Below are positions 37,138 to 44,663 of a stretch of DNA of 64,000 nucleotides, piece after piece; the stretch's first letter is position 1; the number at the start of each line of letters is the position of its first letter. Source of the DNA: Inquilinus limosus DSM 16000 (lineage in GTDB: Bacteria; Pseudomonadota; Alphaproteobacteria; DSM-16000; Inquilinaceae); assembly GCF_000423185.1 (NCBI RefSeq), contig NZ_AUHM01000032.1, positions 1-64,000 of the forward strand, written 5' to 3'. The position numbers were made by a program, and so were the translations under genes. The notes beneath the pieces are model-generated. The model did no database searches. It was not told the origin of the DNA and saw only the letters and a program-made list of their open reading frames with translations.

Positions 37138-38427
37138 ATGCGCAGGTGGTCGACCATCGGCCTGGCTTTCGTCCTCGCGGCGGCCGCCGGGCTGCTCGTG
37201 GCCGTGCACCTGTCCAACCAGAGGCTGGCGGACGCCGCGCGGACGGCGCTGACCGCAACCCAGGCGGCCGCCCCCGATGCTGCATCGACGCCGGAGGATC
37301 CGGCCGCGGCGCTGCCGGCCCTGGACGCGCTGCACGCCTCGCCGCTGGCCGGACGGGATCCCGAATGGTGGCGCCGGGCCAGCCTCAACGCCCCACGCCT
37401 CGACGAGCTCGCGGCGGAGACCGACTGGCTGGATCGCGACCTGCTGCGCGACGCCTTCCTGCGACGGTTCGCGACCCGCATCCTGCACCAGATCGACCGT
37501 CCGGACGTCGAGCCCGAGCTGGCCTTCGAAGGGCTGAAGGCGGCGCTCGCGCTCGGCGGCGCGGGGCCGCGCCAGGACGCGCTGATCCGCCTCTGGGCGA
37601 CGGTCGACTGGTCGCTGACCGAGCCGCAGCAGCGCGACCGCCTGCTGCAGATCCTGGACCGCGCCCTGGCCGCCGAACCGCGCCTGACGCCCGCGATCGA
37701 CGGCGAGGCGGTCGAGCGCATCCGCGTCCGGCTGCGCCAGGCGCCGCTGTCGGCCCGGGCCTATGCCGCGATCCGCACCTCGGACGCGGCCCAGGCCCTG
37801 CCGGCGTTCCGGGCGGATCTGGCGCTGGGCCGCGAGAGCTGGGCGGTGACCCGCCGGTCGGGCGCTTCGCTGGCGACGCCGATCCCCGGATTGCTGACGG
37901 CGGACGGCTTCCATCGCGTCGTCGTCCCGGCCCTCGCCGATCTGTCCGGCTCGCTGCAGGCCGATGCCTGGGTGCTGGGCGACGACGCCCGGCCGGAGCA
38001 GTCCGGCCAGGCCCTGACCACGGCCGTGCTCACCCTTTACCTCGCCGATGTCGCCCGGGCCTGGGACGAGCTGCTCGACGACCTCGAGCTGGCGCCCAGC
38101 CGCGCCGATCCGGAGAGCGCCGCCCGCATGGTCGGGGCCCTGGCGACGCAGCAGGGGCCGTTGCTGCGCCTCGCCCTGGCGGCCCGCACGGCGACGCAGT
38201 TCGACCGGGCCGCCGGCGCCGAGGCCGAAAAGCTGGCCGCCCTGGCCGAGGCGCTCGGCGGCAGGCGGCCCTGGGCCGAGATCGACCGGCGCTACGCTTG
38301 GCTGCTCGCTACAGGCGACGGCGACCTGCCGGGCTTCTCCGCCCTGGTCGAGGCAACGCGGCCTTTCCTCGACCGCGCCGGCAGCCTGCCGGCCGACCGC
38401 ACCCCGGCGGCAGGAGGCTTCGATTGA
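37138..38427 (+). CDS. Truncated TssM paralogue (third helix plus part of the periplasmic domain)
   Basis: 429 residues: a single membrane helix at about 6-27, then a helical domain. It aligns by eye with TssM of this locus from its third helix to about residue 815: PALDALHASP with ALDALRAVP, RILHQIDRPDVEPELAFEGLKAAL with the LEEILRRVDQPSDLAYVALKTYL region, IPGLLTADGFHRVVVP with VPGLFTYRGFHETVLP, and LYLADVARAWDELLDDLEL with LYYNDYISAWNALLADIRI. It lacks the cytoplasmic NTPase and the C-terminal TssJ-binding part. Not a pseudogene by appearance: intact frame, and the next gene starts inside its stop codon (TTGA). Role unknown; it may bind TssM or the peptidase encoded next. Confidence 0.8.
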   Translation: MRRWSTIGLAFVLAAAAGLLVAVHLSNQRLADAARTALTATQAAAPDAASTPEDPAAALPALDALHASPLAGRDPEWWRRASLNAPRLDELAAETDWLDRDLLRDAFLRRFATRILHQIDRPDVEPELAFEGLKAALALGGAGPRQDALIRLWATVDWSLTEPQQRDRLLQILDRALAAEPRLTPAIDGEAVERIRVRLRQAPLSARAYAAIRTSDAAQALPAFRADLALGRESWAVTRRSGASLATPIPGLLTADGFHRVVVPALADLSGSLQADAWVLGDDARPEQSGQALTTAVLTLYLADVARAWDELLDDLELAPSRADPESAARMVGALATQQGPLLRLALAARTATQFDRAAGAEAEKLAALAEALGGRRPWAEIDRRYAWLLATGDGDLPGFSALVEATRPFLDRAGSLPADRTPAAGGFD

Positions 38428-39950
38428 GCCCGGAGGCGCCCGTTCCGGGCCGGGAGGCCTGCCGGGCCGGGATGGCCGGCGACCCCTTCGTGCTCGGCCG
38501 CCCGGAGCTCGGGCTCTGGGCCCTGGTCGCGCCGGAGGCCGGCGCCGCCGGGCGCGCGGACGCCGCGGCGCTGCTGCGCGACCTGGCCGACCTCGACCCG
38601 CCCGAAGCGCAGGCGGACCTCGCCCGGCTGCTGCGCCGCAGGATCGAACAGGAAGCTCTCCGGGCGGGCCATCGCCTGCGGTCGCAGGGGCGATCGGACG
38701 GCCTTTCGATCGTGGTCGCGCTGGTCAGCCCGCCGCATCTCCTGTCCCTGCGGCTGGGCGGATGCGGGCTCCACGGCCTCGGCCCCGGCGGCGCCACGCC
38801 GCTTCCCTTCGACCCGCCGGACGGCGGCACCGCGGGATCGGGGCCTCAGGTCGAAACCCTGCGCAGGCGCCTGAGGGATGGAGAGCGCCTGATCCTGGCC
38901 TCGCCCGGCCTGGAGGCGGTGCTGCGCGACCGCGGCGCGGGGACGGTCCTGGCCGGGCTGCCGCCGGACGCCGCGGCGCGGTTCCTGGTCCAGCGCGCCG
39001 CCGCGGCCGGCCGGACGGAGGATGCGGCGATCGTGCTGTCGCTGCCGCCCTTGGTCGAAACGGCGGAGGAAGAGCCGACGTCACAGCCGATGCCGGCCCC
39101 GCCGCCCGAACCTCCAGCCCGGCCCGCCCTGCCTCGTCCCGCCGTTCCCGTCGCCGCCGACCGGGCGTCGCCGGCGCTGATCGCCGGCGTGGCCGTGCTG
39201 ACCCTGGTCACGGCCGCGGCCGTCGGCCTGATCCTGCTGCGCTCGCCCCCGGCGCCGCGGCCGGAGGAGCAGGTCGAGACCGCGCCGGCCATTCCCGAAG
39301 CGGCCATCGCCGCCCTCGACTTGTCGCCGGGCGACTTGGCCGCCGCCGACCGTCGGCTGGCCCAGACCGTGCGCCTGGCCGTGGCGGTGACGGCGCTCGA
39401 CCGCGCCCTGGCCGCGCTGGACCTGCCGGCGACACCCGGCGACGCCGCCGCCCGGCCCTTCGCCCCGGCCGCGCTCGACGCGCGGGCTCGGATCCTGGCC
39501 GGCCGGCTGCCCGGGCTGCCGCTGTCCACCCCGCTGCGGGGCGACTATCGCCTGTCCAGCCCGTTCGGCTATCGCATCCATCCGATCACCGGGCTGTCGC
39601 TGCTGCACGCCGGCCTCGACATGGCCGGCCCGATGGGCACGCCGATCTTCGCCACCGGCAACGGCAAGGTGGTGCGGGCGGGGCCGGCCGGCGGCTACGG
39701 CAACCTGGTCGAGATCGAGCACGCCGACGGGCTGCACACCCGCTATGCCCACATGCTGTCGATCGCGGTCAATGTCGGCGACGAGGTCACGGCGGCGACG
39801 GTGGTGGGGGCGCTGGGGTCGACCGGCGCCTCCACCGGCCCGCATTTGCACTATGAGGTGCGGCGCGGCGAGACGGCGGTGGACCCGATGCCGTTCCTCG
39901 AGGCCGGCCAGACGCTGAAGGCCATCCTGGCCGCCGCGATCCGGCGATAG
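38424..39950 (+). CDS. Pseudo-PP2C domain - membrane helix - zinc M23 peptidase fusion
   Basis: 508 residues. Residues about 15-215 align with the PppA phosphatase of this locus (GRPELGLWALVAPEAG with ARPEIGLWVVADGMGG; LSIVVALVSPPHLLSLRLGG with TAVVLMILANRFVCLWAGD; GERLILASPGL with GDVFLLCTDGL), but every metal-binding Asp is lost. After a Pro-rich linker comes one membrane helix (about 251-272) and a LytM/M23 endopeptidase domain (about 370-490) with complete zinc ligands: His395-x3-Asp399 and His474-x-His476, plus His443. The peptidase is thus predicted periplasmic and the dead phosphatase cytoplasmic. Likely opens peptidoglycan for T6SS assembly. TTG start chosen: GGAGG seven bases upstream and a four-base overlap with the preceding gene. 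Confidence 0.88.
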   Translation: MSPEAPVPGREACRAGMAGDPFVLGRPELGLWALVAPEAGAAGRADAAALLRDLADLDPPEAQADLARLLRRRIEQEALRAGHRLRSQGRSDGLSIVVALVSPPHLLSLRLGGCGLHGLGPGGATPLPFDPPDGGTAGSGPQVETLRRRLRDGERLILASPGLEAVLRDRGAGTVLAGLPPDAAARFLVQRAAAAGRTEDAAIVLSLPPLVETAEEEPTSQPMPAPPPEPPARPALPRPAVPVAADRASPALIAGVAVLTLVTAAAVGLILLRSPPAPRPEEQVETAPAIPEAAIAALDLSPGDLAAADRRLAQTVRLAVAVTALDRALAALDLPATPGDAAARPFAPAALDARARILAGRLPGLPLSTPLRGDYRLSSPFGYRIHPITGLSLLHAGLDMAGPMGTPIFATGNGKVVRAGPAGGYGNLVEIEHADGLHTRYAHMLSIAVNVGDEVTAATVVGALGSTGASTGPHLHYEVRRGETAVDPMPFLEAGQTLKAILAAAIRR

Positions 39951-39957
39951 GGCCCGG

Positions 39958-40674
39958 TCAGAGCGGCTTGGACAGGTCGCCCACGATCTCCGACATCGCG
40001 TCGATGCGGCCGCTGAGCTGGGCGATCTCGCCGTCCAGCGCCCGCACCCGCGACCGCTCCTGCGCGGACGCCGCCTTCTGGCCGAAGCTGTTGCGGGCCT
40101 CGGACAGGATGTCCCGGTTCTTCCGGGTGCCGTCGATCGCCTGCTGCATCACCTGCCGGTCGGTGCGGACCGAGGCGAGCTCGGCATCCAGCTGCGCCTG
40201 GGTGGCGGTGCCGTTGCGCACGCCCTTGCGCAGGCGGGCCAACTCGCGCTTGTGCTCGTCCAGCACGGTCTGCATGGTCCCGACGAGCTCGCGCGCCTGC
40301 TGGTTCTTGACCTTGGCGTCCGCGATCACGGAATCGAGCTGATCCTCGGCCCGGGCGTATTCCTTCTGCTTCTCCGCGACATAGCTGCCGGCGAGGCCGC
40401 CGATCGCGGCGCCGGCGCCGGCGGCGATCAGGTAGTCCCCGGCATCGACCCTGGCGCCGGCGAGATCGGCGATGGCCATGCCGAGCCCGCCCAGGGCCGC
40501 CCCGACCACGGCCCCTTCGACGATGGTCCGGGTCGAGATCTCGGTTTCCTGCCGCAGCTTGGCCTGGGCCTGGGTGTTGGGCGGCGGCAGCGAACCAGAG
40601 CCCCCCGACCCGCCCGCGCCGACGCATCCGGCCAGAATCAGGGCCGTCATCAGCATCACGGCAATCTGTTTCAC
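39958..40674 (-). CDS. Glycine-zipper coiled-coil lipoprotein closing the T6SS locus
   Basis: 238 residues. Signal sequence with lipobox LAGC, a Gly/Ser/Pro linker, a glycine-zipper-type segment (about 58-105, VVGAALGGLGMAIADLAG and AAGAGAAIGGLAGSYVAE) and a long C-terminal coiled coil. GTG 40674 is preceded by AGGGGG; the TTG five codons earlier is less likely. It converges on the M23 fusion gene with seven bases between stops. Its layout resembles the lipoprotein at 2,494-2,994, suggesting a related envelope role, but function is unknown. Confidence 0.78.
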   Translation of the reverse strand: MKQIAVMLMTALILAGCVGAGGSGGSGSLPPPNTQAQAKLRQETEISTRTIVEGAVVGAALGGLGMAIADLAGARVDAGDYLIAAGAGAAIGGLAGSYVAEKQKEYARAEDQLDSVIADAKVKNQQARELVGTMQTVLDEHKRELARLRKGVRNGTATQAQLDAELASVRTDRQVMQQAIDGTRKNRDILSEARNSFGQKAASAQERSRVRALDGEIAQLSGRIDAMSEIVGDLSKPL

Positions 40675-41016
40675 GGTATCCCCCTGCAATATCGCGGACA
40701 GGAATCTAATCTGCCGACCACAGTCTCATGGTCACCGTGACGGCTCCGTGAAATGAGCACGGCGCGCCGGACCGGCCGCATTCGGCCGATTCCAGAGACG
40801 GTCGCAGAATGGATGGATTCCCCCTCTCACCGAGATCATAGCACGGCGATCCACCGCGGGGCGATGCGGGCGGCGACGCCCTGCGGGGGCATCGTCCGCC
40901 TGGCTTGGAGGACGCTCCCGGTCACGGTCCCGCCGAAGCCAGGCCCTACGGGATCTCGGCGATCCGGCTTCCGGCCGCGAAAGCCGGCCGGCTGTCACGA
41001 CATTGTCGAATGACGG
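40675..41016. other. Intergenic region before the lipoprotein and after the peptide operon
   Basis: About 340 bases without a supportable gene. It should carry the promoter of the minus-strand lipoprotein (near 40,690-40,760, where an 11-base dyad GTCAC-C-GTGAC lies at 40731-40741) and the end of the peptide-transport operon (hairpin at 40971-40991). Nothing else stands out. Confidence 0.5.
40971..40991 (-). terminator. Hairpin downstream of the peptide-transport operon
   Basis: CCGGCCG / CGGCCGG seven-base stem, seven-base loop, 25 bases past the stop of the serine hydrolase gene. No T-run; a candidate terminator by position and stability. Confidence 0.5.
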
Positions 41017-42678
41017 TCACTGTGCCGTTCGGTCCGTGTGCCGCAGCAGGAACATCGGGCCGACGCGGATGCCGGTGCGGCCGTCCTCGTCCCGGGCCGC
41101 CAGCTCCAGCGTCTCACCCTCATACAGGATCCCGTGCAGGCGCCAGCTGCCATCCGGCAACTGCTCGCAATCATGGGTGCAGAAATACTCGATCAGGCAT
41201 TTCAGCCTTCCGTCGGCGTAGACCAGGTATGTCGGGTTGAAATCCGGGCCGTAGACGCCGAGATGCGGCGCCAGCTCGGCCGGCACGTCGGAGTCCACGG
41301 CGTCGCGCCGGGTCCAGTCCTTGCCTTTCCAGCCCAGAACGCCGTCGGCGCTGAAGGTGAGGTCGAGATGCGGATAGTCCGCCCCCTCCCCGTAGATCCG
41401 GCCGTCGATGGTGAAGGCGTCGCCGCCGCGCCATTTCAGCTCCAGCGGCACGCCCTCGCCCATCAGGTACAGCCGGCCGTCCTTCGCCCGCAGCTCCACG
41501 CTCTCGCTGCCGTCGGCCGCCCGATAGAGGCCGGGCATCACCGACAGATGCGCCGCGGTCAGAGGCGGATCCTTCGCCGGCGGCGCCGGCGGCCGGCCCA
41601 TCCGGCGCGACGCCAGGGCCAGCTGCAGCGCCCGCCTCGCCAGCCGGTCGGCGATCTGGTTGCTGAAGTCGAGGGTGGAGAAGGTCAGCGCCGCCAGCCC
41701 GGCATGGGGCAGCGCCACCATCTGGGTGGCGTAGCCGTAGACCGCGCCGCCATGGCCGACCGCCAGCCAGCCGTCGACCTCGCGGACGCCGAAGCCCAGG
41801 CCATAGCCCTTGTGGCTGCCGCCGTGGCCGGCCGAGTGCCGGCCGACCACGGTCCACATCTGCCGCAGGCTGGCGGGCGACACGATGGAGCGGCCGTCCG
41901 GGGCGAAACCGCCGCGCAGGAGGCACGTCGCGAACTTCGCCATGTCGGGCGCGGTGGAGAGGATGGCGCCGGCCGGCGACCCGCCGAGATCGAAGACCGG
42001 CGCGGGGAAGTCGCGGTCGAAATCCCACATCCAGGCCGGGGCCAGCCGGGCCCGCGCCTCCGGCGCCAGGGCGGCGCTGCTGTCCGCCATGTCCAGCGGC
42101 TCGAAGATGTGGCGGGCGACATAGTCGGCGTAGCGCAGGCCGCTGACCTGCTCCAGCACCCGGCCGACCACGGCGATGCCGGCGTTCGAATAGTGGATGA
42201 TCCCGGCGCTGGGATCCTCCTTCAGAACCGAGGTCTTCAGCCCTTCGACCGTCACCTCGAGCCCCGGCCGCCGGTCGTCCAGGTAATGACCGTCCTTCGG
42301 CTCGCGCACCAGGCCGGCGGTGTGGCTCATCAGCTTCCGCAGCGACACATGGGCGCCGTATGGGCCGCTCTCGCGCCCGGCGAAGGGATTCACGGGACGG
42401 AAGCCGGGGATGTAGGCGGACACGTCGGCGTCGATGTCGAGCAGCCCCTTCTCGGCCAGCTGCATGATGCCGATCGCGGTGAACATCTTGGTCAGCGATC
42501 CGATCCGGAACAGCGAGTTCCCATCCAGCCGGCGGCCGAGATCGGGCCGCACCACATGGCCGGTGGCCAGCAGGCCGTCGCGGTCGACCACAGCGTAGGA
42601 GATCGACGGGATCGCCTTGTCCCCGACCTCATGCGCGATGAATTCCTCCAGGCCGGCGGCCAGGGCACGGTCGTCCAT
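41017..42678 (-). CDS. S12-family serine hydrolase (beta-lactamase/D-peptidase fold)
   Basis: 553 residues. Active-site motifs of the penicillin-binding/beta-lactamase-like family: S61-L-T-K64 (SxxK), Y163-S-N165 (YxN) and a GHGGAVYG (HxG-type) loop. The ~200-residue C-terminal part is a lipocalin-like beta domain common in DAP/MlrB-type peptidases. No signal peptide, so probably cytoplasmic. It is the last gene of the dpp-type operon, 14 bases after the permease, with GAGGAG eight bases before its ATG. Likely cleaves an imported (possibly D-residue) peptide; esterase activity is an alternative. Confidence 0.85.
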   Translation of the reverse strand: MDDRALAAGLEEFIAHEVGDKAIPSISYAVVDRDGLLATGHVVRPDLGRRLDGNSLFRIGSLTKMFTAIGIMQLAEKGLLDIDADVSAYIPGFRPVNPFAGRESGPYGAHVSLRKLMSHTAGLVREPKDGHYLDDRRPGLEVTVEGLKTSVLKEDPSAGIIHYSNAGIAVVGRVLEQVSGLRYADYVARHIFEPLDMADSSAALAPEARARLAPAWMWDFDRDFPAPVFDLGGSPAGAILSTAPDMAKFATCLLRGGFAPDGRSIVSPASLRQMWTVVGRHSAGHGGSHKGYGLGFGVREVDGWLAVGHGGAVYGYATQMVALPHAGLAALTFSTLDFSNQIADRLARRALQLALASRRMGRPPAPPAKDPPLTAAHLSVMPGLYRAADGSESVELRAKDGRLYLMGEGVPLELKWRGGDAFTIDGRIYGEGADYPHLDLTFSADGVLGWKGKDWTRRDAVDSDVPAELAPHLGVYGPDFNPTYLVYADGRLKCLIEYFCTHDCEQLPDGSWRLHGILYEGETLELAARDEDGRTGIRVGPMFLLRHTDRTAQ

Positions 42679-42692
42679 TCGGTCGTCTCCTC

Positions 42693-43565
42693 TCAGGTCC
42701 GGAGGCGGGGGTCGAGGATGTCGCGCAGGGCGTCGCCCACCAGGCTCCAGGACAGCACGAACAGGAAGATCGCGGCGCCGGGGAAGGCCAGCGTGTACCA
42801 GTAGCGGAACGGGCTGTCGCCGCGGCCGACGATCCAGTTGCGGGAATAGCTGATCAGCTGGCCCCAATCGGCGTAGCCCGGCTCGACCCCGACGCCCAGG
42901 AAGCTGAGGGCGGAGGCGGTCAGCACCATCGACCCCGTCATCATCGTCGCCAGCACCAGCACGGGGAAGAAGGCGTTCGGCAGGATGTGCCGCAGCAGCA
43001 GCCGGGCGTCGCGCGTGCCGTAGGACCGCGCGGCCTTGACGTAGTCCAGCTCCTTCACCCGCAGGATCTCGCTGCGGATGACGCGGGCGTAGTTCATCCA
43101 CCCGAAGGCGGTCAGCGCCATCGTCATCGGCCCGATGCCCTTGCCCAGGAGCGTGGTCAGCACCATCGCCGCGATCAGGAACGGCACGGCCAGGAAGACG
43201 TCGACGATGCGCATCAGCACCTCGTCCACCATGCCGCCGTAGAAGGCGGCGACAGCCCCCACCACGGCGCCGATCAGGGTCGAGATCAGGACGACGCCGA
43301 GGCCGATCTTGAAGGCGGTGCGGGTGCCCCAGACCAGGCCGTAATAGATGTCGAACTGCCCCTCGGTGGTGCCCAGCAGGGCCCGGGCCGAGGGCGGCTG
43401 CGGCGTGGCGCGGAAGCCGCTGCGCGGGATCTCGTAGGGCGAGGTCTGGTACGGCTCCGGCGACGCGATCACCGGGGCCAGCGCGGCAACGGCGACGAAG
43501 CCGGCGAGGACCAGGATGCCCAGCAGCGACAGCGGGTTGCGCAGCAGATATCCGACGATCCTCAT
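42693..43565 (-). CDS. dppC: Peptide ABC transporter permease, DppC type
   Basis: 290 residues with the N-terminal OppC helix and five further helices; the EAA-type coupling loop reads YVKAARSYGTRDARLLLRHILPNAF (piece ARSYGTRDARLLLRHILPNA). Forms the channel with the DppB-type permease encoded upstream, with which it overlaps by four bases (ATGA). Substrate is inferred as di/oligopeptides from the surrounding peptidase genes. Confidence 0.93.
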   Translation of the reverse strand: MRIVGYLLRNPLSLLGILVLAGFVAVAALAPVIASPEPYQTSPYEIPRSGFRATPQPPSARALLGTTEGQFDIYYGLVWGTRTAFKIGLGVVLISTLIGAVVGAVAAFYGGMVDEVLMRIVDVFLAVPFLIAAMVLTTLLGKGIGPMTMALTAFGWMNYARVIRSEILRVKELDYVKAARSYGTRDARLLLRHILPNAFFPVLVLATMMTGSMVLTASALSFLGVGVEPGYADWGQLISYSRNWIVGRGDSPFRYWYTLAFPGAAIFLFVLSWSLVGDALRDILDPRLRT

Positions 43566-44599
43566 GCCAACCTCACCCGCGGGTCGAACAGGGGGTACAG
43601 CAGGTCCACCACCAGGTTCAGGACCACCAGCACCAGCGAGAAATAGAGGGCGAAGCCCAGCACGGCCGGGAAATCCAGGTTGGCGGCCGCGTTGGCGGCG
43701 AACTGGCCGAGGCCGTGGTAATCGAAGATCGTCTCGGTGATGACGACGCCGCCCAGCATCGCCGCCACCTCCATCCCCGCGACCGTGATCACCGGCAGCA
43801 GCGCGTTGCGCCGGGCGTGCCGGTTCTGCACCACCCGTTCGCCGAGCCCCTTGGCACGGGCGGTGCGGACATAGTCCTGGCGCAGCGATTCCAGCATCGA
43901 GGTGCGCATGATGCGGGTCATCGACGCCAGGTTGACGTAGCTGAGGGTCAACACCGGCAGGATCAGGTGGCGCAGCGCGTCGAGAAGGATCGGCAGGTTG
44001 CCGTTCAGCAGCGCGTCGACCGTGTTCAGCCCGGTCCAGCGCCGGAAGCCGTCGCCCCCGACCTCCACCAGCGCCCACTGGCTCAGCCGCCCCGGCGGGA
44101 ACCAGCCGAGCGACCCGTAGAACACCATCATCATCAGAAGGCCGAAGACGAAGACCGGGAAGGACCAGCCGAGCACGGTGAACAGGCGGATGCCGTGGTC
44201 GACCGGCCGGTTCAGATGCACCCCGGCCCGGCTGCCCAGCCAGATCGCGCCCAGGATGCCGGGCACGAAGGCGAAGATCACCAGCTCCAGCGACGCCGGA
44301 AACAGCGAGACCAGCGCCTCGGCCACCGGCATCCGAGCCGTCTCCGACCAGCCGAGATTGCCCTGCAGGATGTTGCCGATCCAGCGGCCGTATTGCAGGT
44401 GGAACGGGTCGTTCAGCCCGTATTTCTCGATCAGCGCCTGCACCTGCGCCGCGCCGCCCTTCAGCGCGTCCGGGCTGCCGACATAGGTGACCACGCGCTG
44501 GGTGGGCGTCAGCATCATCTGCATCGCGAAGATCATCAGCGTCAGCGCGAAGAAGACGATGGGGACGAAGGACAAGCGTCGGATCGCGTAGGCGAGCAT
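43562..44599 (-). CDS. dppB: Peptide ABC transporter permease, DppB type
   Basis: 345 residues, OppB/DppB family: N-terminal MLAYAIRRLSFVPIVFFALTL helix (quoted to AIRRLSFVPIVFF), a periplasmic loop with VGSPDA and NLGWSE, and the coupling loop YVRTARAKGLGERVV. Six helices are predicted. It follows the binding-protein gene by 64 bases on the same strand. Confidence 0.93.
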   Translation of the reverse strand: MLAYAIRRLSFVPIVFFALTLMIFAMQMMLTPTQRVVTYVGSPDALKGGAAQVQALIEKYGLNDPFHLQYGRWIGNILQGNLGWSETARMPVAEALVSLFPASLELVIFAFVPGILGAIWLGSRAGVHLNRPVDHGIRLFTVLGWSFPVFVFGLLMMMVFYGSLGWFPPGRLSQWALVEVGGDGFRRWTGLNTVDALLNGNLPILLDALRHLILPVLTLSYVNLASMTRIMRTSMLESLRQDYVRTARAKGLGERVVQNRHARRNALLPVITVAGMEVAAMLGGVVITETIFDYHGLGQFAANAAANLDFPAVLGFALYFSLVLVVLNLVVDLLYPLFDPRVRLA

Positions 44600-44663
44600 C
44601 GAAAGTCCCGGGCAGAAGGCATCACGACCGGGCCGGGCGGGCGCGCCCCGCCCGGCTTGGCGA

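Noticed and set aside
37138-38427. Decayed pseudogene of tssM
   Set aside because: Single uninterrupted frame with its own start, membrane helix and translational coupling to the next gene; no internal stops.
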